From Corynebacterium mastitidis DSM 44356 (lineage in GTDB: Bacteria > Actinomycetota > Actinomycetes > Mycobacteriales > Mycobacteriaceae): a DNA stretch of 64,000 bases. A program made the position numbers and the translations under genes. The stretch is taken from assembly GCF_000375365.1 (NCBI RefSeq), contig NZ_AQXB01000009.1, positions 1-64,000 on the forward strand, in the 5' to 3' direction. Shown in pieces: positions 6,031 to 13,965 of this stretch. How positions within the stretch are numbered: the stretch's first letter is position 1; every line of letters starts with the position of its first letter. A model generated the notes under the pieces. It saw only the letters and a program-made list of their open reading frames with translations. It was not told where the DNA came from and ran no database searches.

Positions 6031-7119
6031 ATGGGATTCCTCGACCAGATACGTACCGCCCTCGGGATCGACGGGCGCCTGCACAGCAGCAGCGCCCTGG
6101 CCTCGCCGTGGGTGGAGCGGCCGACCCACCTAGAGCCCATCATCGTCAACGACTTCCTGCGGGATGAGCTCCGTCTCAAGGCCATCACGCGGGAGCAGGC
6201 CATACGAGTACCCGCGCTGTCTCGCGCCCGTGGCTTGATCGTCTCCACGATCGCCCGGCTACCGCTCGTCGCCGTCGATGAGGACGGGGAGGAAACCGGC
6301 GCAACGCCCGGCTTCATCACGGACACCACCGGCCCGTTGAGCCCGTTCCACCGAATGTTGTGGACGATCGACGACCTGTTTTTCTACGGGTGGTCGCTGT
6401 GGGCTGTCCAGCGCTCCGGCAAAACCGGCCCAGTCGTGGCCGCCGACCGGATCGCGTTTGATCGGTGGCACATCGACTCCGAGGGCACCGTGATGGTCGA
6501 TGGGAGTCCCGCACCTGCCGATAGCGTCGTGCTAATCCCCGGCGTGACCGAGGGAATCCTGACCTACGGCGCGGACACGCTGGATCAGGCTATGCGCCTG
6601 GCGGCGGCTGCTACCCGCGCAGCGGAGAATCCCGTGCCGCAGGTGGAGCTGCACCAGACCAATGACGCGCCGATGACCCGTGAGGAGATTGACGCCATCA
6701 CCGCCAGGTGGATGCAAGCGCGGCGCGGTGAAAACGGGGGCGTGGCTTTCACCTCTCAGGGTGTGCAGGTGATCGACCACGGCGATGGCATCGACGGGCA
6801 CCTGCTCATTGATGGGCGCAACGCTGCAGCCGTGGACATCGCCCGCCACGCGGGTATCCCCGCGCCGATGATCGACGCCACGCTGGCGGGATCGTCCCTG
6901 TCCTACCAAAACACCGCCAGCCGCATGTCCGAGCTGGTGACCTTTGGGCTCTCGCCGCTCATGGCTGCCGTGGCCGCGCGGCTATCCCAGGACGATGTGA
7001 CCCCGCCGGGGGTGACCCTGGCGTTCGACACCACCGACACCATCCAGCAGCTGGCTGACCTCTACCGCAAGACCGCTGACCTGTCGCATAAGGAGAACCC
7101 CGATGAGCAACGCCTTTAA
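6031..7119 (+). CDS. Portal protein (HK97 family)
   Basis: 362 residues. The N-terminus (AIRVPALSRARGLIVSTIAR) and the central segments DDLFFYGWSLWAV and RDAAAVDIARHAGIPAPMID-like (here RNAAAVDIARHAGIPAPMID) are typical of phage portal proteins. The portal forms the dodecameric vertex through which DNA passes. It overlaps the endolysin start by 17 bases, which is odd for this position. Confidence 0.88.
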   Translation: MGFLDQIRTALGIDGRLHSSSALASPWVERPTHLEPIIVNDFLRDELRLKAITREQAIRVPALSRARGLIVSTIARLPLVAVDEDGEETGATPGFITDTTGPLSPFHRMLWTIDDLFFYGWSLWAVQRSGKTGPVVAADRIAFDRWHIDSEGTVMVDGSPAPADSVVLIPGVTEGILTYGADTLDQAMRLAAAATRAAENPVPQVELHQTNDAPMTREEIDAITARWMQARRGENGGVAFTSQGVQVIDHGDGIDGHLLIDGRNAAAVDIARHAGIPAPMIDATLAGSSLSYQNTASRMSELVTFGLSPLMAAVAARLSQDDVTPPGVTLAFDTTDTIQQLADLYRKTADLSHKENPDEQRL

Positions 7120-7927
7120 GACCGATGGCACGCTACTGACCACCAACGATTCCGGTACCACCAGTACGCCGCGCCGTGTGCTGGTCGTCCACACCTTTGA
7201 GGACTCCGGCACGCTGAGCGCCGAGGGGATGGCACGCTATCAGTCCACCCCGGCGGCGGGCGGGTCGTACCACATCGTCATCGACAAGGATGGGGTGACC
7301 TACCGCGAGAACGACGACGAGTACATGCCGTGGTCGGCCATGCCCACCGGCAACCGGATCGGCTACCACTTCAGTTTGAGTGGCAAGGCCGCCTGGTCGC
7401 GGGAGCAGTGGCTCGCACGGCCTCGGCAGTTGGCCGCCCTGGCAAAGATTCTCGCTGCCTACTCCACAGCCTACGGTATCCCGCTCGTCCTGCGCACCGC
7501 TGACCAGGTGCGCGCCGGTAAGTGGGGTGTCTGCGGCCACAACGAGATCAGCCGCGCCTTTGGCGAGTCCGATCACACCGACCCGGGCCGGGAGTTCCCC
7601 TACGACTACGTGCTGGCGCTGGCCGCACGCCACCAAAAGCAGCCTGCCCCGGCTGCTGATACCTCGAAAGGAACCGCTATGACTCAGTTGACTGGCGAAA
7701 GCCGCGACGCCCTACACGACGCGAAGATGAACGCGATCTGGGCCCAGGAAGCCGCCGCCGACAACCAGGTACAGCTCCGAGGCCCCGATAAGCGCGGCTG
7801 GTCGCAGCTCGGCGGGCGCACCCTCGTAGACGCCGTGGCCGCGATCGGCGTCCACCTCGGCCTGCCGGGATTCACCGACGTCAAGACCGGCAAATCGACG
7901 CCTGTGACGCCTGCTGGAAACAATTAG
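7103..7927 (+). CDS. Endolysin, N-acetylmuramoyl-L-alanine amidase
   Basis: 274 residues. The N-terminal 170 residues match the amidase-2 fold: RRVLVVHTFEDSG, GSYHIVIDKDGVTY, YHFSLSGKAAW, VCGHNEIS and DHTDPG supply the zinc and catalytic His residues. A linker KQPAPAADTS leads to a C-terminal domain of about 80 residues (WAQEAAADNQVQLRGPDKRG) with a probable wall-binding role. An in-frame ATG at codon 193 (7679) has AAAGGA six bases upstream, so a separate C-terminal fragment may be made. The gene sits between portal and capsid instead of after the tail genes. Confidence 0.88.
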   Translation: MSNAFKTDGTLLTTNDSGTTSTPRRVLVVHTFEDSGTLSAEGMARYQSTPAAGGSYHIVIDKDGVTYRENDDEYMPWSAMPTGNRIGYHFSLSGKAAWSREQWLARPRQLAALAKILAAYSTAYGIPLVLRTADQVRAGKWGVCGHNEISRAFGESDHTDPGREFPYDYVLALAARHQKQPAPAADTSKGTAMTQLTGESRDALHDAKMNAIWAQEAAADNQVQLRGPDKRGWSQLGGRTLVDAVAAIGVHLGLPGFTDVKTGKSTPVTPAGNN

Positions 7928-8035
7928 ATGACCACGCTGGTCGCTATCGCAGCCCTGGCGCTCTCCCAGATGATCGGCACCGCGTGCGGGGTGATCCTCG
8001 CCCTGGCACTCATCACTCGACCCCCGAAGGAGTAG
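7928..8035 (+). CDS. Small membrane protein of the lysis cassette
   Basis: 35 residues: MTTLVAIAALALSQMIGTAC followed by GVILALALITRPPKE. It is one hydrophobic segment with a short basic tail. It starts right after the endolysin stop and ends three bases before the holin start, so it may be a second holin or antiholin. Confidence 0.5.
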   Translation: MTTLVAIAALALSQMIGTACGVILALALITRPPKE

Positions 8036-8038
8036 ATC

Positions 8039-8314
8039 GTGGCACCCGATAACCGCCCCACCCAAGTGCGCCGCCCTTGGCGCTCCACGGTGCGCAGCGT
8101 CTTTATCGGGGCTGTCTCGCTGCTCCCGCTGCTCCCCCAGATCGCTGACGCCGCCAACATCGACGAGATACCCGCCGTGGCCGCCGTCCTGGCCGTCACC
8201 GCCGCTGTGAGCCGCGTGCTCACGCTCCCGGCGGTGGAGGACTGGCTCCAGACGCACCTGCCGTGGCTGGCCGCAGACCCCTACCAGGGGCACCACAGAA
8301 AGGAACGCTCATGA
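8039..8314 (+). CDS. Putative holin
   Basis: 91 residues from GTG 8039, with GGAG upstream. The N-terminus is basic (RPTQVRRPWRSTVRS), then two hydrophobic stretches (VFIGAVSLLPLLPQIADA and IPAVAAVLAVTAAVSRVLTL) and a polar tail. Size, topology and position after an amidase fit an actinophage holin. The stop overlaps the start of the capsid gene by four bases. Confidence 0.7.
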   Translation: MAPDNRPTQVRRPWRSTVRSVFIGAVSLLPLLPQIADAANIDEIPAVAAVLAVTAAVSRVLTLPAVEDWLQTHLPWLAADPYQGHHRKERS

Positions 8315-9882
8315 TGCAGATGGTGGCCTCGATGGCCCCCGAGACTGCGCCGGAGTCCCGCACCATCACCGGCATGGTGCTGCCGTGGGGCAAGCCCGGC
8401 TACACCTCCACCGGCGAGGTCACAGTGACCGCAGGGGCCGTACAACTCCCCGCTGATCTGAAGCGGGTGAAGCTGCTGCGTGACCACTCCACGGAGCCGG
8501 GGTTTACCCCGGTCGGCTATGCCACCGCCGCCGAGGACACCCCCGAGGGCCTGAAGATGACGTTCAAGGTCGGTGCCACCGCCGACGGGGATACCGCGCT
8601 GACAGATGTGGCCGAGGGCATCCGCGATGCCTTGTCCGTGGAGCTGGTGGACACCGAGGTCACCGGCGGTGTGCTCACCGCTGGTGTGCTCACCGCCGTG
8701 GCGCTGGTGCCCATCCCAGCTTTTGCTGACGCCCGAGTGGAGCGCTTTACCGCCTCCAGAAAGGAACCCAAGACCATGACCAACGAGACCACCACCCCCG
8801 AAGTGGAGGATCGCCACCGCAAGGACGATCCCGCCCCGGAGACACCGGAAACCCCGGATGATCCCCGTGATGATGACGATGAGGAGAAGGAGGAAGATGT
8901 GACCACCCGCAATGACGTGTCCTATGTGACCGCCGCCCGTGTGCCCACCGGACTCACCGTAACCGGCCCCGGACGAGCACAGCTCACGTTCTCGCAGGCC
9001 GTGGAGACGATCGCCGCCGCACGTACCGGCGTGGCCTCGGCGGAGATGACCGCCGCGCTGGCCGACATCACCCGCTCCGCCAACCCGGCGATCAGCGCCC
9101 CGATGTGGCTGGGCGAGATGTGGGAGGGCGTGGAGTACAAGCGCGAGATCATCCCCACCATGACCAATAAGTCTCTGACCAAGCTCAAGGGCGTGGGCTT
9201 CCGGTGGACGAAGAAGCCCGAGGTCGGCGACTACGCCGGTGATAAGGCCGAGATTCCCACCGGCACCGTGGCCACCGAGCCGGTGGAGGTCACCGCCTCG
9301 CGCCTGGCTGCCGGGCACGACATCGACCGCGCGTACTTCGACTTCCACGAAACCGAGTTCCTCCAGGCGTTCTTCCGGGCACGCGCTAATGACTATGCGA
9401 TCAAGACCGATGAGAAGGCCGCGAAGTTCCTGGTTGCCTCGGCTAAGACCGGCACGACCATTGAAGCTGAGCCTGATCTGCTCCACGCTGCGGCTCGCGC
9501 GCGGCTGGTCATTAAGCGGCAGACCCGCGTAGAGCCCAATGCCTACCTGGTCCACCCCAACAGCCTGTTTGGGCTGTTCCAGATCACGCAGCTGGATAAC
9601 CCGGCTTATCTCGATCTCCTCGGGGTGCGCCCGGATCGGTTCATCGCCTCCGACCTGGTGCCCGAGGGCGAGATCATCGCGTATGCCAAGCAAGCCGTGA
9701 CGTGGTTCGAGCTGTCTGGGTCCCCGATCCGGGTGGACGCCGAGCGTCTGGATCACGGCGGTAAGGACTCCGGCATATTCGGCTACTGGGCCACCCTGCT
9801 CAACCAGCAGGACGGCATCGTGCGGGTGCCGTTCGGTACTAGCACCCCGGATCGTCGTGGCTCCAGCGATGAGGAGTCCTAG
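8311..9882 (+). CDS. Fused capsid maturation protease and major capsid protein
   Basis: 523 residues from ATG 8311, with GAAAGGA upstream. Residues 1-150 are an HK97-type prohead protease: ESRTITGMVLPWG, LLRDHSTEPGFTPVGYAT, GIRDALSVELVD, VALVPIPAFADARV. Residues 155-200 are an extremely acidic linker (DDPRDDDDEEKEED). From about 205 on comes the HK97-fold capsid protein (ANPAISAPMWLGEMWEGVEY and on to the end). An in-frame ATG at 8776 with AAGGA upstream could start a capsid-only product. Fusion of protease and capsid is known in small phages; here no separate scaffold gene is seen. Confidence 0.9.
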   Translation: MMQMVASMAPETAPESRTITGMVLPWGKPGYTSTGEVTVTAGAVQLPADLKRVKLLRDHSTEPGFTPVGYATAAEDTPEGLKMTFKVGATADGDTALTDVAEGIRDALSVELVDTEVTGGVLTAGVLTAVALVPIPAFADARVERFTASRKEPKTMTNETTTPEVEDRHRKDDPAPETPETPDDPRDDDDEEKEEDVTTRNDVSYVTAARVPTGLTVTGPGRAQLTFSQAVETIAAARTGVASAEMTAALADITRSANPAISAPMWLGEMWEGVEYKREIIPTMTNKSLTKLKGVGFRWTKKPEVGDYAGDKAEIPTGTVATEPVEVTASRLAAGHDIDRAYFDFHETEFLQAFFRARANDYAIKTDEKAAKFLVASAKTGTTIEAEPDLLHAAARARLVIKRQTRVEPNAYLVHPNSLFGLFQITQLDNPAYLDLLGVRPDRFIASDLVPEGEIIAYAKQAVTWFELSGSPIRVDAERLDHGGKDSGIFGYWATLLNQQDGIVRVPFGTSTPDRRGSSDEES

Positions 9883-10196
9883 TGTCACCATTGGTCACCC
9901 CGGAAGCGGTGGCGGACTACCTCGGTGAGTCCACTGCCGCGCTACCGGAGCTTGCCGAGATCACCGAGGCGGTCACCGCTCTCATCGTCGGTTACAAGGG
10001 CGTACCCTCCGACAAGTGGGGTGCGGATGTGGCCTTTGGGGCCAGGATGCTCTGTGCGCGGATCTACCGCCGTCGCAATAGTCCTGCGGGTGTGGAGGCT
10101 CTGGGCGAGCTGGGCCCGGTGTACGTCTCGCGCAACGATCCTGACCTAGCCCAACTGCTCAAGCTCGGGCGCTACGCGCCGCTCCAGGTGGGGTGA
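9882..10196 (+). CDS. Head-tail connector protein
   Basis: 104 residues from GTG 9882, whose G is the last base of the capsid stop. The pattern (LVTPEAVADYLGE, EITEAVTALIVGYKG, FGARMLCARIYRRRNSPAGV) fits the helical gp6/gp15-like adaptor that docks on the portal. It is the first of the neck genes. Confidence 0.75.
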   Translation: MSPLVTPEAVADYLGESTAALPELAEITEAVTALIVGYKGVPSDKWGADVAFGARMLCARIYRRRNSPAGVEALGELGPVYVSRNDPDLAQLLKLGRYAPLQVG

Positions 10197-10555
10197 TTAT
10201 GGTCAGCGACACCCTAGACCGCGTTGTCACAGCACTCCGCGAGGCGGGGATTACGGCCACGGTCGATCCCCCGCGCTTGAACCCACCGGCGGTGTGGGTG
10301 ACTGCGCGCCGTCTGGGCCGCAGCGTGCTGGGAGCCTGCGGCGGGTATGCCGTCGTGGTCGATCTGTACCTGATTGCCCGCGACACCGGTATCCCCCGCG
10401 CACTGGAAGCCCTGGACAAGCTGCTGACCTGGACCATCGACGTGATGGATACCCACCAGTGGGAGATGGATTCCTCCGCGCTGGATGAGACTGTCACCCT
10501 TCCCCAGGGCGGCGGGCCGCTCCCGGCCTACCGCCTGACCTACCTGATTGATTAG
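10193..10555 (+). CDS. Neck or tail completion protein
   Basis: 120 residues. The pattern TLDRVVTALREAGITATVDP, PAVWVTARRL, YAVVVDLYLIA and LTWTIDVMD is that of small tail terminator proteins. The start is GTG 10193 (overlapping the previous stop as GTGA) or ATG 10199. Position between connector and tail tube supports a tail-terminator role. Confidence 0.65.
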   Translation: MIMVSDTLDRVVTALREAGITATVDPPRLNPPAVWVTARRLGRSVLGACGGYAVVVDLYLIARDTGIPRALEALDKLLTWTIDVMDTHQWEMDSSALDETVTLPQGGGPLPAYRLTYLID

Positions 10556-10564
10556 GAGAAAAGC

Positions 10565-11008
10565 ATGGCTGTTGGAACACCTAAAGGCTTCAAGCTCGGC
10601 AAGGGCGAACTGAAGTTTGGTGAGACTGGCACCGAGGTGGACTTTGCGTGCCAAGCGACCGAGGTCAAGGTGACCTGGGACAACGATTCTGAAGATGATC
10701 TGCACACCCTGTGTGGTGGTGTGCTCGCTGGCGGGGAAACCTTCTCCGCGAAGCTGGAGGGAACCTTCATCCAGGACCTGACGGCCAAGGGAGTCATTGA
10801 CTTCACCTGGGCCAACAAGGGCCAGACCGTCAAGGTCGCTTTCAAGCCCAGGGGTAACTCGAATGCTGCGATCAAGGGCGAGGTGAAGATCATGCCGATT
10901 GATATCGGCGGCGAGGTCAATAAGACCAACACCTCCGATTTCGAGTTCCCGTTTGTCGGTGAGCCTACCTGGACTAACGGCGGCTCGACGAGCAGCGCCA
11001 ACGGCTAG
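10565..11008 (+). CDS. Major tail tube protein
   Basis: 147 residues with ribosome binding site TAGGAGA. The protein is rich in beta strands and glycine (KGFKLGKGELKFGETGTEVD, TEVKVTWDNDSEDDLHTLCG, TWANKGQTVKVAFKPRGNSN), as expected of a siphophage tube protein, and lies just before the tail chaperone genes. Confidence 0.8.
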   Translation: MAVGTPKGFKLGKGELKFGETGTEVDFACQATEVKVTWDNDSEDDLHTLCGGVLAGGETFSAKLEGTFIQDLTAKGVIDFTWANKGQTVKVAFKPRGNSNAAIKGEVKIMPIDIGGEVNKTNTSDFEFPFVGEPTWTNGGSTSSANG

Positions 11009-11404
11009 ATGGTCTACCAGGGGCTCAAGCTGGAGGGCGGCCGGAATCTCCGGCGCACCCTCAAGCAAGCCAGCAAAGACCTGACCGATCTCAAGGACGC
11101 CCACCGGGCTGCTGCTGAGATCGTCGCAGGACGTGCCAAAGGCTGGGCCCCGGTCCGCTCCGGCAAGCTCGCGGCAACAGTCCGCGCTGGGGCTACAAAA
11201 ACCGCTGGCATCGTGCGGGCTGGTAACCGGCGGCGCTCTGCCTCCGGTGTGCCGTATGCACCCCCGATTCACTGGGGGTGGAAAGCCCGCAATATCAAAC
11301 CAAACCCTTTCTTGTCGTACTCAGCCCAGGCCACAGAATCCACGTGGCTGCGGCTGTATGAGGACAAGGTGAATAAAGCACTAGATCAAATCGAAGGAGT
11401 ATAG
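11009..11404 (+). CDS. HK97 gp10-like head-tail joining protein
   Basis: 131 residues, starting directly after the tail tube stop. Motifs WAPVRSGKLAATVRAGATKT, APPIHWGW and KPNPFLSYSAQATE are typical of the HK97 gp10 family. It is located after the tail tube gene, whereas in many phages this gene precedes it. Confidence 0.75.
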   Translation: MVYQGLKLEGGRNLRRTLKQASKDLTDLKDAHRAAAEIVAGRAKGWAPVRSGKLAATVRAGATKTAGIVRAGNRRRSASGVPYAPPIHWGWKARNIKPNPFLSYSAQATESTWLRLYEDKVNKALDQIEGV

Positions 11405-11406
11405 CT

Positions 11407-11703
11407 ATGGCTTTGAAAAGCTCTGTCACTCTCGACGGCCACGACGCGCCGGTGGAGGTCACCATCACCAACCCGGATCGTGTGCGCTGGGATATGACCC
11501 GCTCCAAGCACAACTGGCCGACGTTCAACGATGCCCCGTTCCTTGGAACGACGTTTCTGGCCTGGGCGGCGCTGCGCCGCGAGGGTATCTACACCGGGAC
11601 TTTTGAGGACTTCCGCGACCGCGACGCGGTGGATGTGCAGTCCTACGAGGACACTACTGACGAGGCTGACGCGGTGGGTGATCTAGGAAACCCTACCCCG
11701 TAG
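11407..11703 (+). CDS. Tail assembly chaperone, short form
   Basis: 98 residues in the zero frame (TLDGHDAPVEVTITNPDRVR, FLAWAALRREGIYTGTFEDF). Its size and position upstream of the tape measure gene identify the G-type chaperone. It ends GNPTP at 11703. A slippery heptamer just before the stop leads to the longer form. Confidence 0.8.
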   Translation: MALKSSVTLDGHDAPVEVTITNPDRVRWDMTRSKHNWPTFNDAPFLGTTFLAWAALRREGIYTGTFEDFRDRDAVDVQSYEDTTDEADAVGDLGNPTP

Positions 11704-11846
11704 GCAGTCGTACTCGCCTACTGGTGGAGCTGGCTCATGTATGGCGTATCGCTCCACACATTCTGTTCGACTACGACGATGCCACTCTGGCGACCATGAT
11801 CCGAGTCTTGGAGGACTTGCGCGATGAGCAAAACCGCCATTCTTAG
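11407..11846 (+). CDS. Tail assembly chaperone, -1 frameshift form (join 11407-11694, 11694-11846)
   Basis: After CCT at 11692-11694 the ribosome can slip back one base and read TAC CCC GTA. The extension is about 50 residues (LLVELAHVWRIAPHILFDYD, DATLATMIRVLEDLRDEQ) and stops at 11844-11846, inside the tape measure gene. Total 146 residues. G/GT chaperone pairs made by frameshift are conserved across long-tailed phages; here the extension has no start codon of its own in a suitable place, which supports the fusion. Confidence 0.82.
11688..11694 (+). other. Programmed -1 frameshift site AAACCCT
   Basis: Read as A AAC CCT in the zero frame, this fits X XXY YYZ with X=A, Y=C. It lies seven bases before the zero-frame TAG stop. 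Slippage joins the two chaperone frames. Confidence 0.75.
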
Positions 11847-13965
11847 CGTTCGTATTATCTCAGACGCAAAGAAAGCCGTAGCCGGCTTTAATGAGGCTGG
11901 TCGCGGTCTGGATAAGCTCGAATCTGGCATGAAGAAGGCCGCCGCGGTGGGCACAGCGGCCACCGCAGCGGTCGTGGGAATGGGCAAGCAAGCCCTTGAC
12001 TCGGCAAGCAAGCTCCAGCAGTCCACCGGCGCGGTGGAGAGCGTGTTCAAGGCGCAAAGCGGAGCGATTAAGAAACTCGCCGCAGATGCGGCGAACGCTG
12101 TGGGCCTGTCTAAGAACCAATATCAGGAGTTTGCCTCCGTGATGGGCTCCCAACTGAAGAACCTGGGCGTGGCCCAGTCTGATCTGGTGCCCACCACGGA
12201 CAAGCTCATTACGATGGGCGCTGATCTGGCCTCGATGTACGGCGGCACCACCGCCGACGCCGTGGAGGCCCTGAGCGCGGCGTTCCGTGGTGAGACTGAT
12301 CCCATTGAGAAGTACGGCATCTCTATCAAGAAGTCGGACATCAACGCCCGCCTGGCGGCGCAGGGCTTGGACAAACTGGAGGGCGAAGCGCTGAAGCAGG
12401 CCGAGACTCAGGCCCTGCTGGCGATGCTCACCGAGCAGTCAGCGGACGCGCAAGGCAACTTTGCCCGTGAGACCGATACGGCAGCCGGTAGCGCCCAGAT
12501 CGCCGCCGCGCACTGGGAAAACGCGAAGGCCGCCCTCGGGGAGCAACTACTGCCCTATGCGACACAAGCGGCTGAGGCGATGGCGAAGCTGGCGCAGAAG
12601 ATCGGGGAGAATCCCGAGGCTTTCCGCAAGCTGGCTATCGCTATCGGTGTGACCACGGGAGCGCTCTATACGGGCCTGGCGGCGATTAAGGCGTGGCGCG
12701 TCGCCTCGGCTATCGCTACGGCAGTGAGTACCGCGTGGGGAGCGATGACCGGGCGGATTGTGTTCGGCAACACCGTGGCGGCGGGGTCCTCGGCCACGGC
12801 GGCGTCTACCTCGATGGCAGCGTGGCTAGGTGCAGCGGCCCGCACCGTGGCCGGATGGGTGGCTGCCGGGGCGCGGATCGTCTGGACGTGGGCGGCCACG
12901 GCTACGCAGGCGGTGATCCACGCGGGTGCGGCGGCGGGTGCGTGGATCGCCTCCGGCGTGCGCGCCGCCGGGGCGTGGGTGGCCATGCAGATACGCGCCG
13001 GTATCTCGTTCACGATGACGGCGGCCAGCGCGGCGATGTCGGCCACGATGACGGCGGCGAGCTGGTTGGCTGCCGGTGCGCGGGCTGCTGGTGCGTGGCT
13101 GGCGATGCAGGTGCGTGCTGGTATTGCTTTTGCGATGACCGCCGCGAGTGCGGTGGGCGCGGCGGCGGCCACGGCGGCGGCGTGGGTGGCGAGCAGCGCG
13201 CGGGCCATCGGGGCCTTTGTGGCTCAGCAGGCCGCGATGATGGCGGTACGCGGCGCTACGCTCGCGATGGCGGCGGCGCAGTGGGTGCTCAACGCGGCGA
13301 TGAGTGCTAACCCGATTGGTATTGTGATCGTCGCGGTGACCGCGCTCGTGGCTGCGCTGGTGCTGGCGTATCAGAAGTCGGAGACGTTCCGTAACGCAGT
13401 CAATGCGGCGGGCCGCGTGGGTAAGGCTGCCTTTGACCTGGTGGTAGGTGGTATTCGCTCGGCGGTGAGCTGGGTGGGCAACATCATATCGAAGGTCGGC
13501 GGCGTGGGTGGCGCGTTCCGGGCGGCGATGGCGGTTGCCAGCGCGGCGGTACGTATCCTGACGGCTCCATTGCGGGGCCTGATAAGCCTCATTGGCTCGG
13601 TGGTCAGCGCGATTGGGCGTATCCGGTTCCCCTCGCCGCCGTCGTGGCTCTCCAAGATGTTCGCTGCTGCGCCGTCGATGACTACAGCGCCCGGTACCCC
13701 GTTTAGGTTCATGTCTCCGCCTCCGCTGGCCTTTGGCTATCAGCCGGAACTCACAGCGGCCTCGGGGTCGCTATCCTCTCTGCGCGGTGCTATCGGCTCG
13801 TCCTCCGGGGGTGCGGTAAAGGTAGACAACTCGGTGCATATCACCGTCGATGGCTCCGGCGTGGTAGATCCCCGCGCGATCGTGGAGGCCCTGATGAAGG
13901 CGCTGAAGCAGTATGGGCGCGATCTGGGCGTGGCCTCGGGAGGAGGCGGTTTCTCATGGGCGTAG
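11824..13965 (+). CDS. Tape measure protein
   Basis: 713 residues, the longest phage gene. The N-terminus (SKTAILSVRIISDAKKAVAG) and the region GADLASMYGGTTADAVEALS are typical. Residues about 285-480 are a hydrophobic Ala/Trp-rich stretch with loose repeats (AAGARIVWTWAATATQ, RAAGAWVAMQIRAGISF, RAAGAWLAMQVRAGIAF). At the usual 1.5 angstrom per residue the tail would be about 105-110 nm long, an inference. The C-terminus overlaps the next gene by ten bases. Confidence 0.92.
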   Translation: MSKTAILSVRIISDAKKAVAGFNEAGRGLDKLESGMKKAAAVGTAATAAVVGMGKQALDSASKLQQSTGAVESVFKAQSGAIKKLAADAANAVGLSKNQYQEFASVMGSQLKNLGVAQSDLVPTTDKLITMGADLASMYGGTTADAVEALSAAFRGETDPIEKYGISIKKSDINARLAAQGLDKLEGEALKQAETQALLAMLTEQSADAQGNFARETDTAAGSAQIAAAHWENAKAALGEQLLPYATQAAEAMAKLAQKIGENPEAFRKLAIAIGVTTGALYTGLAAIKAWRVASAIATAVSTAWGAMTGRIVFGNTVAAGSSATAASTSMAAWLGAAARTVAGWVAAGARIVWTWAATATQAVIHAGAAAGAWIASGVRAAGAWVAMQIRAGISFTMTAASAAMSATMTAASWLAAGARAAGAWLAMQVRAGIAFAMTAASAVGAAAATAAAWVASSARAIGAFVAQQAAMMAVRGATLAMAAAQWVLNAAMSANPIGIVIVAVTALVAALVLAYQKSETFRNAVNAAGRVGKAAFDLVVGGIRSAVSWVGNIISKVGGVGGAFRAAMAVASAAVRILTAPLRGLISLIGSVVSAIGRIRFPSPPSWLSKMFAAAPSMTTAPGTPFRFMSPPPLAFGYQPELTAASGSLSSLRGAIGSSSGGAVKVDNSVHITVDGSGVVDPRAIVEALMKALKQYGRDLGVASGGGGFSWA

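Noticed and set aside
12693-13310. Gly/Arg-rich plus-strand frame inside the tape measure gene
   Set aside because: Shadow of the Ala/Trp repeats of the tape measure protein read in another frame.
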